From assembly GCA_963995525.1 (NCBI GenBank), contig OZ023207.1, forward strand, positions 27,859,632 through 27,923,631: a stretch of 64,000 bases of DNA, in the 5' to 3' direction. The translations under genes and the position numbers were made by a program. Under the pieces are notes generated by a model, which ran no database searches, had not been told where the DNA came from, and was given only the letters and a program-made list of their open reading frames with translations. Positions 54,310-64,000 of this stretch are shown piece by piece; within the stretch, counting starts at the first letter, position 1, and every line of letters starts with the position of its first letter. This DNA is from Escarpia spicata (Eukaryota; Annelida; Polychaeta; Sabellida; Siboglinidae).

Positions 54310-54560
54310 TTCCTGTGCATATTTCATATACCTGTTGAATACCATTCGCAAGATAATCGATTCATCTACTCATCGGTGTATAATAAACGTAAAGTAGTTA
54401 AACTGAAGTATTTAGTTATTTAGGTTGCTTTATATATACATATATATATATATTCAATGTGCATATTTCATATACATGTTGCGTACCATTCGCAAGATAA
54501 TATATTCAGTTACCCTCCTATGTATAATAAATATAAATTTGTTAAATATTAAAGTGAAGA
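54310..54560. repeat. Tandem duplication of about 130-145 bp
   Basis: Two diverged copies share GTGCATATTTCATATAC, TACCATTCGCAAGATAAT and GTATAATAAA segments. Confidence 0.75.
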
Positions 54561-54564
54561 ATCG

Positions 54565-55280
54565 TTTTTAAACACAGTGAACCCCGATTTTTGGCCGCTA
54601 TGGTGTAGTAGCGTTGCGATCTAACGTTGACTTAGTTCATTTGCAATTTAATAAATGAATGCTATATATTATACTGTTTTGGTGAATGTTCTATCCCATG
54701 GAGTCCCTGAAGCAATTCTGATTTGTAGTCCTTGGGACAACCCAGGACATTTGTTTAAATATGCATATTAATTAATTAATTACTGAAACACGTATTTTCT
54801 TTTATTGCTTTGCAACTATGCATGATAATGTCACAAAAGTCGTGTCAAGACCAATCATTATTTCATGGTGATCGGTTAAGATCAATACATCACCAGATGT
54901 ATATAACGGCTGCATGTTTGTTATTTAATAAAACTTTCAGTTGTCGACCATGTTGGATCTAATTACATGCTTATCTCCAATGCTATTTTATGCATATCTC
55001 CAATTATTTTGATTCCCATGTATTGTCTTTTCCCCTATAATAACAACAGCACAAACAATAATATAAAACACATTGAATATCATTGTTATATTGTTGCACA
55101 ACATCGGATGAATAGTTATATAAATATATATAGTTGTCAGTGGGTGCATGCGTACAAGTACCTGTTCAAATTCTCAATATTGTGCTGTGTACTATGTCTC
55201 CCCGTGCAATTTGTTTGCCAAAAGCATATTTTTGCGCGAATGTCATTTACAATGTTTCAGTCAACAGAAAATCTGAGGTC
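54565..55280. other. Gene-free AT-rich interval
   Basis: No supported gene; a 132-codon frame (54967-55365) is low-complexity and has no domain. Confidence 0.35.
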
Positions 55281-55299
55281 GCACTTTTACTTTTTATTT

Positions 55300-55640
55300 T
55301 TAAAGAAATGGCAGCCATTTTATAAAATGGCCGCCAAATCATATTTCCGCGTATCTTCACTTTAAGGGGATTTTGGTGTCAAAGCATGGGTTTTAGAGGT
55401 GTCAAATATTTTACGTTTGGCCTTTCGGATCCGCCATTTTTAAAGATGGCGGTCGTGAAAACAGATTTCACAATATATTACCAATGGTGTCACACAAAGT
55501 CATTATGTATGGATTAATGTGTAGAAGTGTGGTGAGCAATTTCAGATGGGTTACACATAATCTTTGCAAGCATTCATATTTACGCCAATTTTTTAAAATG
55601 GCGCCCATCAAAACCAAATATCGTTATAACTAAAGACCTA
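55300..55640. repeat. Cluster of ATGGCGGC hairpin repeats
   Basis: Includes the perfect palindrome GCCATTTTATAAAATGGC (about 55314-55331), the hairpin CCGCCATTTTTAAAGATGGC and an AAAATGGCGCC segment. These resemble the repeats flanking LINE copy 1. Confidence 0.6.
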
Positions 55641-55713
55641 CATCACCTACAGCCCTAATTTTGATGCCAAACGATAGGGTTTCAGGTGCGATTATTTCAA
55701 ATATATCACATAC

Positions 55714-55799
55714 GCATCGTCCCCAAACGTGAGAGGGTTACACCACCCATCGCAAGGCATCGTCCCCAATCGTGAGAGGGTTACATAACCCATCGCAAG
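55714..55799. repeat. 43-bp tandem duplication
   Basis: Unit begins GCATCGTCCCCAA and ends CCCATCGCAAG; two copies with three or four differences. Confidence 0.9.
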
Positions 55800-55849
55800 C
55801 TGTACAATGTGGTATATCACATATTATTGATGTGGCAGCTGCAACCGTC

Positions 55850-56420
55850 AGTGCTACATGCCTTGCTCACTGCTTTGCAATCACAGCTTATGACATCATT
55901 CAGACCTGGAGGATCCAAGAGTCCAATGTCAAAGCTAAGTGACGCCCTTCACCTCCCACATAAACTTCGTGATATCCAAATGAGGCGTCTGATCAGCAAG
56001 GTCCTCCTCGTAAAGGAGGAGTTTTTGGCCCAATAAAGAAAACAAGCATTCATCCATCAACTTACTGAGCAATGAGCTTGAGAAAGCTGGGTGTTGTTGT
56101 TTTCATGCAGAGTACGCTAAGCTAATGATCGTTAGATAGCACGGAACTCATCAGAAAAAAATCGACATTATCCTCATCAGTGATGACATCGATTTGCTAG
56201 TGCTGTTGTGTTACCACTTTGAATAGGAGCCCTTTGATGTGTTCTTAATGCCAGAGCCCAAACAAAGCATAGCACAAAAAGCAAATAACGACCTGGTACA
56301 GCAGAGCTCTCACAAAATATATGGACCCAACTGTGGGCTACCTATGTGGTCTTGCCAGGGTGAGTTGCTGCTTCAGCTGATCCTTCTAGCGTCTGGGGGG
56401 TCCATCTGCATCGGTTGCCC
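55850..56420 (+). pseudogene. Degenerate remnant of an unidentified repetitive protein gene
   Basis: Separate open pieces read ELEKAGCCCFHAEYAKLM, SDDIDLLVLLCYHFE and FLMPEPKQSIAQK, interrupted by stops. The DxDLLVLL-then-PEPK pattern recalls a repetitive protein family of marine invertebrates that I cannot name with confidence. It is degraded and intronless here, so a transposon or processed origin is likely. Confidence 0.35.
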
Positions 56421-56439
56421 TGACGTAGCTCATCTTATA

Positions 56440-56839
56440 ATACAAATTGTGGTGTTCTCATGTCATCCATGCGCGAGACGTCGCCTGCCCAACAGAGTTG
56501 TATAAGCATCAACATGGTTTCTAAACTCCGGAGGTTTGCCATTTCCAGGACCTCTTTGTTGGAGACACAGTGCTGCCTACGCCGACATCGCTGGTGGAAC
56601 CGTTCAAGCAATTGTACTAGCTTTCTATAGAGGGGCCACGCCGCCACCCCGTACAAAAGGGTAGTGGTGACGACAGCCTTGTATATTTGTATCTTTGTTG
56701 ACAAACGCAGCGAGTGTCTGCCATACGCATACATTTCAGCAGGCTTCCGAGGAAGCTGTTGGCTTTGGCAAGACAAACTTACAATCCGTTGCGATGTGGT
56801 TGCGGAAAGCACGGAGTAATTTTGTGTGTCCAATTTCAA
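56440..56839 (-). pseudogene. LINE reverse-transcriptase C-terminal fragment
   Basis: The minus-strand frame contains LSTKIQIYKAVVTTTLLYG, LERFHQRCRRRQHC, NKEVLEMANLRSLETMLM and WAGDVSRMDD, the region after the RT domain of RTE/Jockey-type LINEs. It is truncated at both ends and lacks the catalytic region. Confidence 0.75.
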
Positions 56840-57026
56840 CTAACATAGAAGCTCTCAACGGCAGCAGTGCTTGAATGTGTCATGTACCAGTAAATTACAC
56901 TGCATGTTAAGCAGTAATACGGATGTACGTACACACGTCACACCTTTTATACCGTATGGTTTTGGGTGAAGATAACTGATTTTGTAATAAGAATTGGTTC
57001 GATGTTATCGTATATACATAGACGTT

Positions 57027-58740
57027 GATAGTTAATGTCCGTTGATATTTGTAAGTAAAGCTACGCCCAGCTTGCTTATCCAGCTGCCATAATATAACTA
57101 ATTACCAAAGTCAACAATCATTGTGCAGAAGTAGTGTCCCGTGGTTTGGCAAAGGCCTCAGCATGTCGTTTCGAGATCTGCTAGACTTGCGCTATCCTCT
57201 ACCATTTGGTGCCTTTCCAGTTCTTGTCTAGTTCATCTCTCCACCGTCTCGCCTGTTTTTTATAGATCGTTCCCCTTCTTAAGGTATCCGGGTAGCGAAT
57301 TTATTATTTACAAACAAGCTAGGTAGGGAAATGTCCCGCGGCCCCCATTGGCTATTGGCCTGACACCTGACACAGTGGTCCATGTGCGTGGTAGAATGTG
57401 TAAACATCGATGCCCCAAGCACACAGTATGCATCGAAATCTGTTGATTATCAATAATCGAGCAAAGCAGTAATTATTGTAATGTTGCTTTTATGCAGTAT
57501 TACGCGGAGTAATAATGGCTTCATTTTTTAAGGTTTAAATTTCATCATTTACTAAACACCTCACCAAAAGAAAATGTGTCTTCTTCCTTACACATAAAAT
57601 ACATATATAATTACCTCTAATCTAATTAAAGTTACAGCAATTTGAAGCCAGTGAACTACAAGCAGTTAATTTGTAAACGTAATATCATTAAGGAGGCAAT
57701 TAATCATTAAATTAATGAAGCAGTGAAAACACAGGATTCACCCATTGATTTGTTTAGAATGAAATATGTATATTCCCCTACATGACATAATGTAATTGAT
57801 ACAATTAATGGATTAGAAATTGCATAATTACTGCAATTCATATGATAACTACTTATATTTAACATATGAATTGGATTTTCTTTATTATTTTACATATATT
57901 TAACAAGTACATTTTAAATATATTATTTAAATAATTAAGAATTATTTATTAGAAATGGCACACCATTCTCACTTTAATTCCAAAAAAGGAAAGGATTAAA
58001 ACAAAAATCAAACAGAACAGGCAAAAAACGTGTACAACGTATAAAATCTATACAAAGTATAATTGAGATAAAAAGGCATTAAAATAATAAAATAGGTAAC
58101 AAACACTGGTATTTGTAGAAAATTGATAAGAATACAGCTGTTTTTGTTTAATTTTTTTATATTTGATAATGTCCATGTCCACTTCTCCAGTAGACGACGC
58201 ATCTGACATGATGGTCTCATGAACAATGTATGACTGTGTTGCTAGCAGGTTCAGCTTGGTGATTTATCACATCACTAGTGACTCAGATATTGATAGTTAA
58301 TGTCCTTTGATTCTTGTAAGTAAAACTACGCCCAGTCTGCGTATCCAGCTGCCTTAATAATTTTAAATAATTACAACAGTCAATCATCATCATTGTGCAG
58401 ACGTAGTGTCCCGTGGTTGGGCGCAATTTGAAGCCAATATGCTACAAGCAGTTTATTTCTAAACGTAATGTAACTAAGCTGGTATGTAATCATTAAATTA
58501 ATAAAGCACTCAAAACACCGGATTCACACATTGATCTGTTCAGAATGAAATAAGTATATTCCCTTACATGAAGTAATGTAATTAAAAAAAATTATTGATT
58601 ATAAATTGCATAATTACTGCAATCTAATAGCGACCCCTTGTATCTCCATAACTAGTCACTCAGTAAAAATAATTCATTTTACAATTTTTCCAAAATTCCC
58701 ATTCATACAATAATTAAGAATTATTTAATAAAAAGGGTAG
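57027..58740. repeat. Direct duplication of a non-coding block, first copy interrupted
   Basis: 57027-57160 plus 57640-57960 align in order with 58280-58740 (shared GATAGTTAATGTCC, CATTGTGCAG, GTAGTGTCCCGTGG, GCAATTTGAAGCCA, TTGCATAATTACTGCAAT). The first copy carries about 480 bp extra (57161-57640). Part of that extra DNA (57320-57390) is itself an inverted dispersed repeat of 59145-59215. No coding potential. Confidence 0.7.
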
Positions 58741-58744
58741 ACCA

Positions 58745-59280
58745 TTATCACTTTAAATCCATATACATAAAACACAGGTGACACAAAATTATTATGTAGC
58801 ATTTGCAATTAAACTGTCGGAGGAATCGTTTTGCAATGCCTGATGAAACATATTGTGCTATTTATGGCTTTAATTGTTGTGCTATTTCGTTTTTAGATTA
58901 TGTATGAATTATGTATTCTGGTTTATTTTCTCTGTTGAGATGCACAAACACGAAAGTTGATAATCTTATCGGTCTTATCTTCACAAATACCAGTTTCCCT
59001 GCAGAGCCGCAAATCGACACCGCGAGCACTGGTTTGTTTTGACAACATGTTTTTTTCATAAATGTTTAATTATTTGTATTGGGTGACCAACATGATTCCA
59101 ATATCACAATTGTGTCTAACGGGAACGTGTATATGTAATACAAACTGTGTGATGGGTCAGACCAACAGCCAATGGGCGCTGATGAAACATTTCCCTATCT
59201 ACCTTCTTTGGGTAGTGATATGTGACGTTCATCTGTTATCTTGTAGCCTACTGACGTAACCTGTCCAGTTCCACTTCTGT
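58745..59280. other. Gene-free interval
   Basis: Contains the inverted partner (about 59145-59215) of a repeat at 57.3 kb. No gene is supported. Confidence 0.4.
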
Positions 59281-59289
59281 CTTCAGGCG

Positions 59290-60170
59290 ATATATATAGG
59301 TAAAGTTGTATTGAGAATGCGGATGAGACGGCATACAGGGAAGAGGTTCAGAGAATGGTTGGCTCGTGTGCGGATAAGAACCTCGAATTGAACGTTTCAA
59401 ATACTAAATAAATGATTGTTGATTTTTTTTATAAAAAAAGAAGACTCCCATCCGTCCTCTTTCGATCAGAGGGAGGTTGAGCAGTTTGAATATTTTAGAT
59501 TCTTTGGAACAACAATTTCAAACGATCTCAACTGGGGCACAAACACACGGTGCATTACAAAAAGGCACAACAACGCCTGTTCTTCCTGGGGCAGCTCAGG
59601 ATATTATGCATTGCTCAGTAGATTATGCATTGCTCAGGAGATTATGCATTGCTCAGGAGATTACGCATTGCTCAGTAGATTATGCATTGCTCAGTAGATT
59701 AAGCATTGCTCAGTAGATTATGCATTGCTCAGGAGATTATACATTGCTCAGTAGATTATGCATTGCTCAGTAGATTATGCATTGCTCAGTAGATTATGCA
59801 TTGCTCAGGAGATTATGCATTGCTCAGTAGATTATGATACGATTCTACCGCGCATTCGTTGAATGTGTACTCACTTTCTCTATTGTAGCGTGGGTTGGCC
59901 GCGCCAGTCAGGAGGAGAAACAACGGCAAGAAATTATCTTGAAGGGCGCATCTAGTATCACTTAGCGCGAGTTGCCACTCATTGAATTTATTTTCCATGC
60001 TCTCTTTGCACGAAAATCCAAGAGCAATTTACGGGATCCTACCCACCCAGCCAACCGTCTCTTTGAACATCTTCCCTCTGGCAAGCGCTATATAAGTATT
60101 AAAAGAAGGACAACTATAGTTAAAAAAACAGGTTTTTTCCGCAGGCTGTGAGTTAATTGAACCGAGAGAT
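59290..60170 (+). pseudogene. LINE RT C-terminal remnant split by a minisatellite
   Basis: Before the satellite the sequence encodes AYREEVQRMVGSCADKNLELN and a VDFFYKK-like piece, and then KKAQQRLFLGQL in another frame. After it, pieces resembling FYRAFVECVLTFSIVAW and GRASQEEKQRQEII appear in shifting frames. This order is that of the thumb and connection region of a vertebrate/invertebrate LINE RT. Many stops make it a pseudogene. Confidence 0.65.
59602..59835. repeat. 19-bp minisatellite, about 12 copies
   Basis: Unit ATTATGCATTGCTCAGTAG with AGTAG/AGGAG variants. It sits exactly where the LINE RT remnant is interrupted, so it expanded within, or replaced, LINE sequence. Confidence 0.92.
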
Positions 60171-60174
60171 GCCA

Positions 60175-60785
60175 TGAAACTGCCATCAGTATATTTAGAA
60201 TTTATGTCGCCACACTATTTTTTATTTTTTTTTACTAACTTATCTACATGTATGTACATATTTTTTTAAGTGTCAGCATAGTTCTTACAACGCCAGCTAA
60301 TTTACTTATTCATTATTTATTGAACTACATGTATAATGTTTACCTATTTAGATAATGTTCAGACTGTATTAATATTATGCTACCAAATTAACTTAATCAA
60401 TATATGTACGAATGTATAAAAATGTGTTGACAATTGGCCTAGGTTTACGAGTTCGTTAATGAGGCGCACAGCAGCTCGTCTGTAGGTCAAGCTAAAATGG
60501 TTTAAATATCAAGCCAACGGGCGTGTGTATCAATTTGCAGAATATGTATGAATAAACACGTGTTTTACGTTGAATACATGAGCAGATGCGTCGTTGCATG
60601 CGTATGTTCATGCATTCCATACGTTGATACGCATATATATCATGAGCGTCTTGACATATACATCTGGGTCAGCCCATGTTTACGATGTTATATGAAGACA
60701 TCCACGGATTATATTTCCTGCTGATAAGTGCCGGGTAAGCAAAGGAAAAAACTGTTGTGAACAAACGATACTGCATTGCCTATTG
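60175..60785. other. Gene-free interval
   Basis: No supported features. Confidence 0.35.
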
Positions 60786-60789
60786 AGCA

Positions 60790-61065
60790 TACATTTTGCG
60801 CATATGTATGTATATATACATGTGTGTGTATGTGTATATGTATATATATATGTATATATTCATATATATATATATATATATATGCTTACTTACATGCACA
60901 CACACACACACACACATACACACGCACACACACACACATATATATATATAAGTTATATAGTTATATGTATGTATGCGTGTATGTGTGTATCTACGTGCGT
61001 ATGTATACATGTATGTATGCAAGTATACATGTATGTATATGTATATGTATACATACATACATATT
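60790..61065. repeat. TA/GT/CA microsatellite cluster
   Basis: Runs of TATATA, CACACA and GTATGT alternate. Tyr/His-rich frames on both strands are artefacts. Confidence 0.9.
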
Positions 61066-61099
61066 CTTCTTTTTGTCATTCCTGTCTCAATTCCTTCAT

Positions 61100-61460
61100 A
61101 ATTCCTTCTATCCTCTCTCGACATGCAACATCTTAAACCCATCTCCCAGATCCACTGCCCAGTCCCCTTTCCACTTGGTTTCTTGTACCCCCATCACTGA
61201 CATTTGCCGCTTCTTCATTAGTTCCACCACATCATGTCCACTCTTTTCCCCACCATTGTTCCCACATTGAGGGTGGCAAACCGGTCTTGGCATGAGAGTC
61301 GATGCCAGCTGTCCGGGTCTTCGCTGATTTCTCGCTGGTGCCTAGGTCCCAGTATGTTGGTTCCCACGCACGCTGTAGCCAATCTCGTAATTACTAAGTG
61401 ATATAACATATAATTGAGGTAATTTATGCGAGCCACATGGAGCGGCTCATGCTGACCCAT
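61100..61460 (-). pseudogene. RTE-like LINE endonuclease N-terminal fragment
   Basis: The minus-strand translation gives TLNVGTMVGKRVDMM and, in the adjacent frame, [22 protein letters not shown]: the first endonuclease block (N then E of APE nucleases) of an RTE-type element. One frameshift separates them. Only the N-terminal part is present. Confidence 0.65.
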
Positions 61461-61464
61461 GTGG

Positions 61465-61845
61465 TGGGTTTGTCTTCCAGGTTTTCTTCCCGTAGGTCAA
61501 TGTCTTCCATGACTAGTGCACTTGATCTGCCCCTGGTTAGAAGTCAGAGTTTTCCTTCTCCTATGCCCACTGCCTGTCAAGGCTATTGAGTTGGGTCAAC
61601 CCAGGTTTTAAATCAGAAATGTCTTTCTCCTAGATCCCTAGCAGGTTAGCGCATTGTACCACAAGGAGATCAAGCTGGAGTATTGCTATGGAGAGGCTAT
61701 GTACCAGCAGGGAGGCTTGCGCACTCACGCCCCTTTTCGCATCTGTGAGGGGTGTAGATGGCGGTCGCAGCTGAAAGCCAGAGCAACAAGCGTACGCACT
61801 ACAAGTTACTCACTACACTGCGACACTAGACGCATCAGACCTGTA
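61465..61845. other. Gene-free interval
   Basis: May contain further 5' sequence of the RTE fragment; no motif is recognised. Confidence 0.35.
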
Positions 61846-61849
61846 CTCA

Positions 61850-61966
61850 CACCACACCACTGTTCACACCACACCACTGCTCACACCACACCACTGTTCA
61901 CACCAAACCACTGTTCACAACACACCACTGTTCAGACTACACCACTGTTCACAACACACGGCACCT
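61850..61966. repeat. 18-bp minisatellite, about six copies
   Basis: Unit CACCACACCACTGTTCAC with substitutions. Confidence 0.9.
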
Positions 61967-61969
61967 GAT

Positions 61970-62685
61970 TTATCATAAACCAATGTTTTGTGTTATGTTA
62001 TGAGCAGATTGTGTCAGATTTTATAATGAATAACTCCAACGGTTGCCTTAGAGCATATTCTTTGCTCGACATTTTCTCGATTAAGGGGGTAGGGTTACAT
62101 AAATTATGCTACTTTCATCCACTTTACATATTTCTCAACAAATATTATTCCATGTGATAGTACATGAAGAGTGGAACATATTGATTTGTAATAGTCTGGT
62201 ATATATACTGGTATTTGTACTAGTCTGGAACAAACGAAATCATTATGGATACAAATTATAATATAAAAACGTGATTATTTGTTACACAAATCGACCGAAC
62301 ATGTTATCATGTTTATGACTGACTGAAAGTGAACCATTTCGACTATTCGACATTCACTTATGTATCTACATGTGAATTTATGACAATACTAAAGTTATAT
62401 ATTTTTTTGTATGGCATATTGTGTGAGTTTATCTACTTCTGATAATTGTTGCCTATCACTCATAATACGCGTCGTTTATCTAATAGAACGGACATGTACA
62501 ATTTTGGATAATGTTTGGAAATGTTTAATTTATAGTTCATTAAAAAAAATACCAAGACACATGTGTTGGTAGAGGGGTGCAGCCAACTCCTGTTTAAGGC
62601 TCTTTGGGAAATCAGTACCAGGACTAACGTACTCGGTGGTCAACCCGGATTTAGTCTTAGTGTCAGCCGCAACTCACGCAACATG
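61970..62685. other. Gene-free interval
   Basis: No supported features. Confidence 0.35.
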
Positions 62686-62689
62686 TATC

Positions 62690-62930
62690 CACTGTGTGTG
62701 TGTGTGTGTATGTGTGTGTGTGTGTGTGTGCGTGTATGTGTGCGTGTATGCGTGCGTGTGAGCATGTGGATGTGTGTAAGTGCGTACGTATGTGTGAGTG
62801 TTCGTGCGCTTGTGCGTGTGTTGTTTTTGTTTTTATGCGTGCGTGCGAGTGTGCGTATGCATGTGCCCGTGCGTGTACGTATACATGCGTGCGTGCGTGT
62901 GTGTGTGCGTGTGTGTACCAGTGCTGTGTT
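62690..62930. repeat. Degenerate GT microsatellite
   Basis: Imperfect GTGTGC repeats; inverted counterpart of the CA tract at 53.76-53.95 kb within a duplicated 3' flank. Confidence 0.85.
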
Positions 62931-63085
62931 TTAGGTATATCATAATGAAACCGAGACACATCAGACGCGTTCTCCATACTTGAACTGTCTGCCTATCTGA
63001 GTGGACCAACCAATAACAATCTCTGCCGATTGATTCCCTCAATATTCTTTATGACGTTAGAACATGCAACTGATCAGTTCCAAAT

Positions 63086-63545
63086 CTAAAGTCGGCAATT
63101 GAGGAAGTTGACGATATCTCGCATCATACTCTTCGTCACTTCACTTTCAGGGAATGAGAATATAAAATGCGGGGCGCAGTACATTGCTGTTGTTACTTTC
63201 ACTCTTGCTGCTCTCAAACGCCGACCGTATATAATCCCGTCGTCTCTCAGAACATCCTCATCTACGTTCAGGATTAGGGCTTCCGGAAGTCTACGCAGGT
63301 CACGTGCCATGAGGGGAGCGAAATACGGGTCGGTGAACACCGTCTTGACTCTATTCCAGAGGGCTCTATTTCCGCGACGACACGCCAGGGAGCGTCGTTT
63401 CTGGGCTGTCTTGTCGCTAGTGTTAGGGAGAGTCGACCAAGGCACCCGTCGGCCGTAGCGGGCCTTCGCGGCGGCCGTCGTGTGGCAGTTGCGGGAGAAA
63501 TCGATGAGGGGGAAGTCTGTTATATCTCCGAAGCCGTACCACAGC
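63086..63545 (-). CDS. AADAC-like hydrolase, last exon (second, inverted copy)
   Basis: A CCCCTTGTAG acceptor on the minus strand precedes 63545. The exon encodes LWYGFGDITDFPLIDFSRNC, YFAPLMARDLRRLPEALIL, DVLRDDGIIYGRRLRAARV and APHFIF, ending at a stop at 63088-63086. Catalytic Asp and His positions of the AADAC/HSL family are present. It is uninterrupted and about 10 codons longer at the 5' side than the copy at 53.2-53.6 kb. Upstream exons would lie beyond 63.6 kb or outside the window; I found none up to 64.0 kb, so whether this gene is complete is unknown. Confidence 0.75.
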
Positions 63546-63569
63546 CTACAAGGGGAGACGATATTCAAT

Positions 63570-64000
63570 AGGGAAATTCAATCCTAACTCCCACTTGACA
63601 TCCTCACTCCATGTGTTATTCAGCTAACAACACCAACCATTTCCATTTTCAGATTACAAATTAGCGTATTAAACAAACATATTTTCGTTGAGGTGGCATG
63701 GGAAGGACATATAACTAGATAGACAGCATACTTATGGTGTGTTGTGGTGCTTACTTTTAAACCTTGACGATTGCACACCATACCAACAAAATAATAATAT
63801 ATTTTAATTGATATAACAGCTTAAAGTAAAATAGTATGGTACTCCAAAATAAAAATCAACATGTATCAAATATAGTAATAAGAGTAGAGTTATATATATG
63901 TATATATATATATATATTCTTATTACTAGTATATATGTATATATATATGTGTGTATTTGTGTGTGTATGTGTGTGTGTATGTGTGTGTATATATATATAT
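63570..64000. other. Intron or intergenic DNA with TA/GT repeats at the window end
   Basis: AT-rich; TATATA and GTGTGTAT repeats from about 63890 to the end. No exon recognised. Confidence 0.45.

Overview
The window reads as AT-rich nuclear DNA of a metazoan, most likely a marine invertebrate; no host sequence here fixes the phylum. The evidence is split exons with GT-AG borders, several clades of non-LTR retrotransposons, PIF/Harbinger and P-type DNA transposons, many micro- and minisatellites, and one large GC-rich virus-like transposon. There is no bacterial or archaeal operon structure, no rRNA gene, no intact tRNA gene and no CRISPR array.

Layout. 0.2-8.6 kb: two CR1-like LINEs on the plus strand, one 5'-truncated and one nearly full length with ORF1 and ORF2; both are dead. 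8.6-20 kb: gene-free DNA with two small MITE-like elements, a (CCCT)n tract, GT tracts and a large 15-bp minisatellite. 20.4-21.4 kb: an RTE-like LINE endonuclease remnant on the minus strand. 21.9-27 kb: exons of a PARP catalytic domain with decay in the penultimate exon. 30.3-31.2 kb: a PIF/Harbinger deletion derivative. 32.1-33.6 kb: a P-element/THAP9-like transposase pseudogene. 34-35.1 kb: satellites. 35.4-36.65 kb: an L2/CR1-group LINE fragment.

37.2-48.6 kb is the most interesting block: a GC-rich Polinton/Maverick-like (adintovirus-like) element. It is arranged as two diverged arms in opposite orientation that meet inside the major-capsid gene near 41.03 kb. Reading outside to inside, the composite order is: NADAR-family protein, packaging ATPase, basic protein, conserved uncharacterised protein, small membrane protein, chromodomain integrase, second membrane protein, minor-capsid/penton-like protein, adenovirus pX-like basic protein, major capsid protein. 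Integration, packaging and virion functions are therefore represented. No protein-primed DNA polymerase B or capsid-maturation protease was found. Nearly every gene carries frameshifts or stops, so this is a degraded resident copy. A separate PIF/Harbinger element with a TAA target duplication is nested in the right arm.

48.6-64 kb returns to AT-rich DNA: satellites, an AADAC-like alpha/beta-hydrolase gene remnant at 52.0-53.6 kb, an inverted second copy of its last exon at 63.1-63.55 kb, three more LINE fragments, and duplicated non-coding blocks. All assignments are by reading protein motifs and comparing the window with itself; no database search was run.
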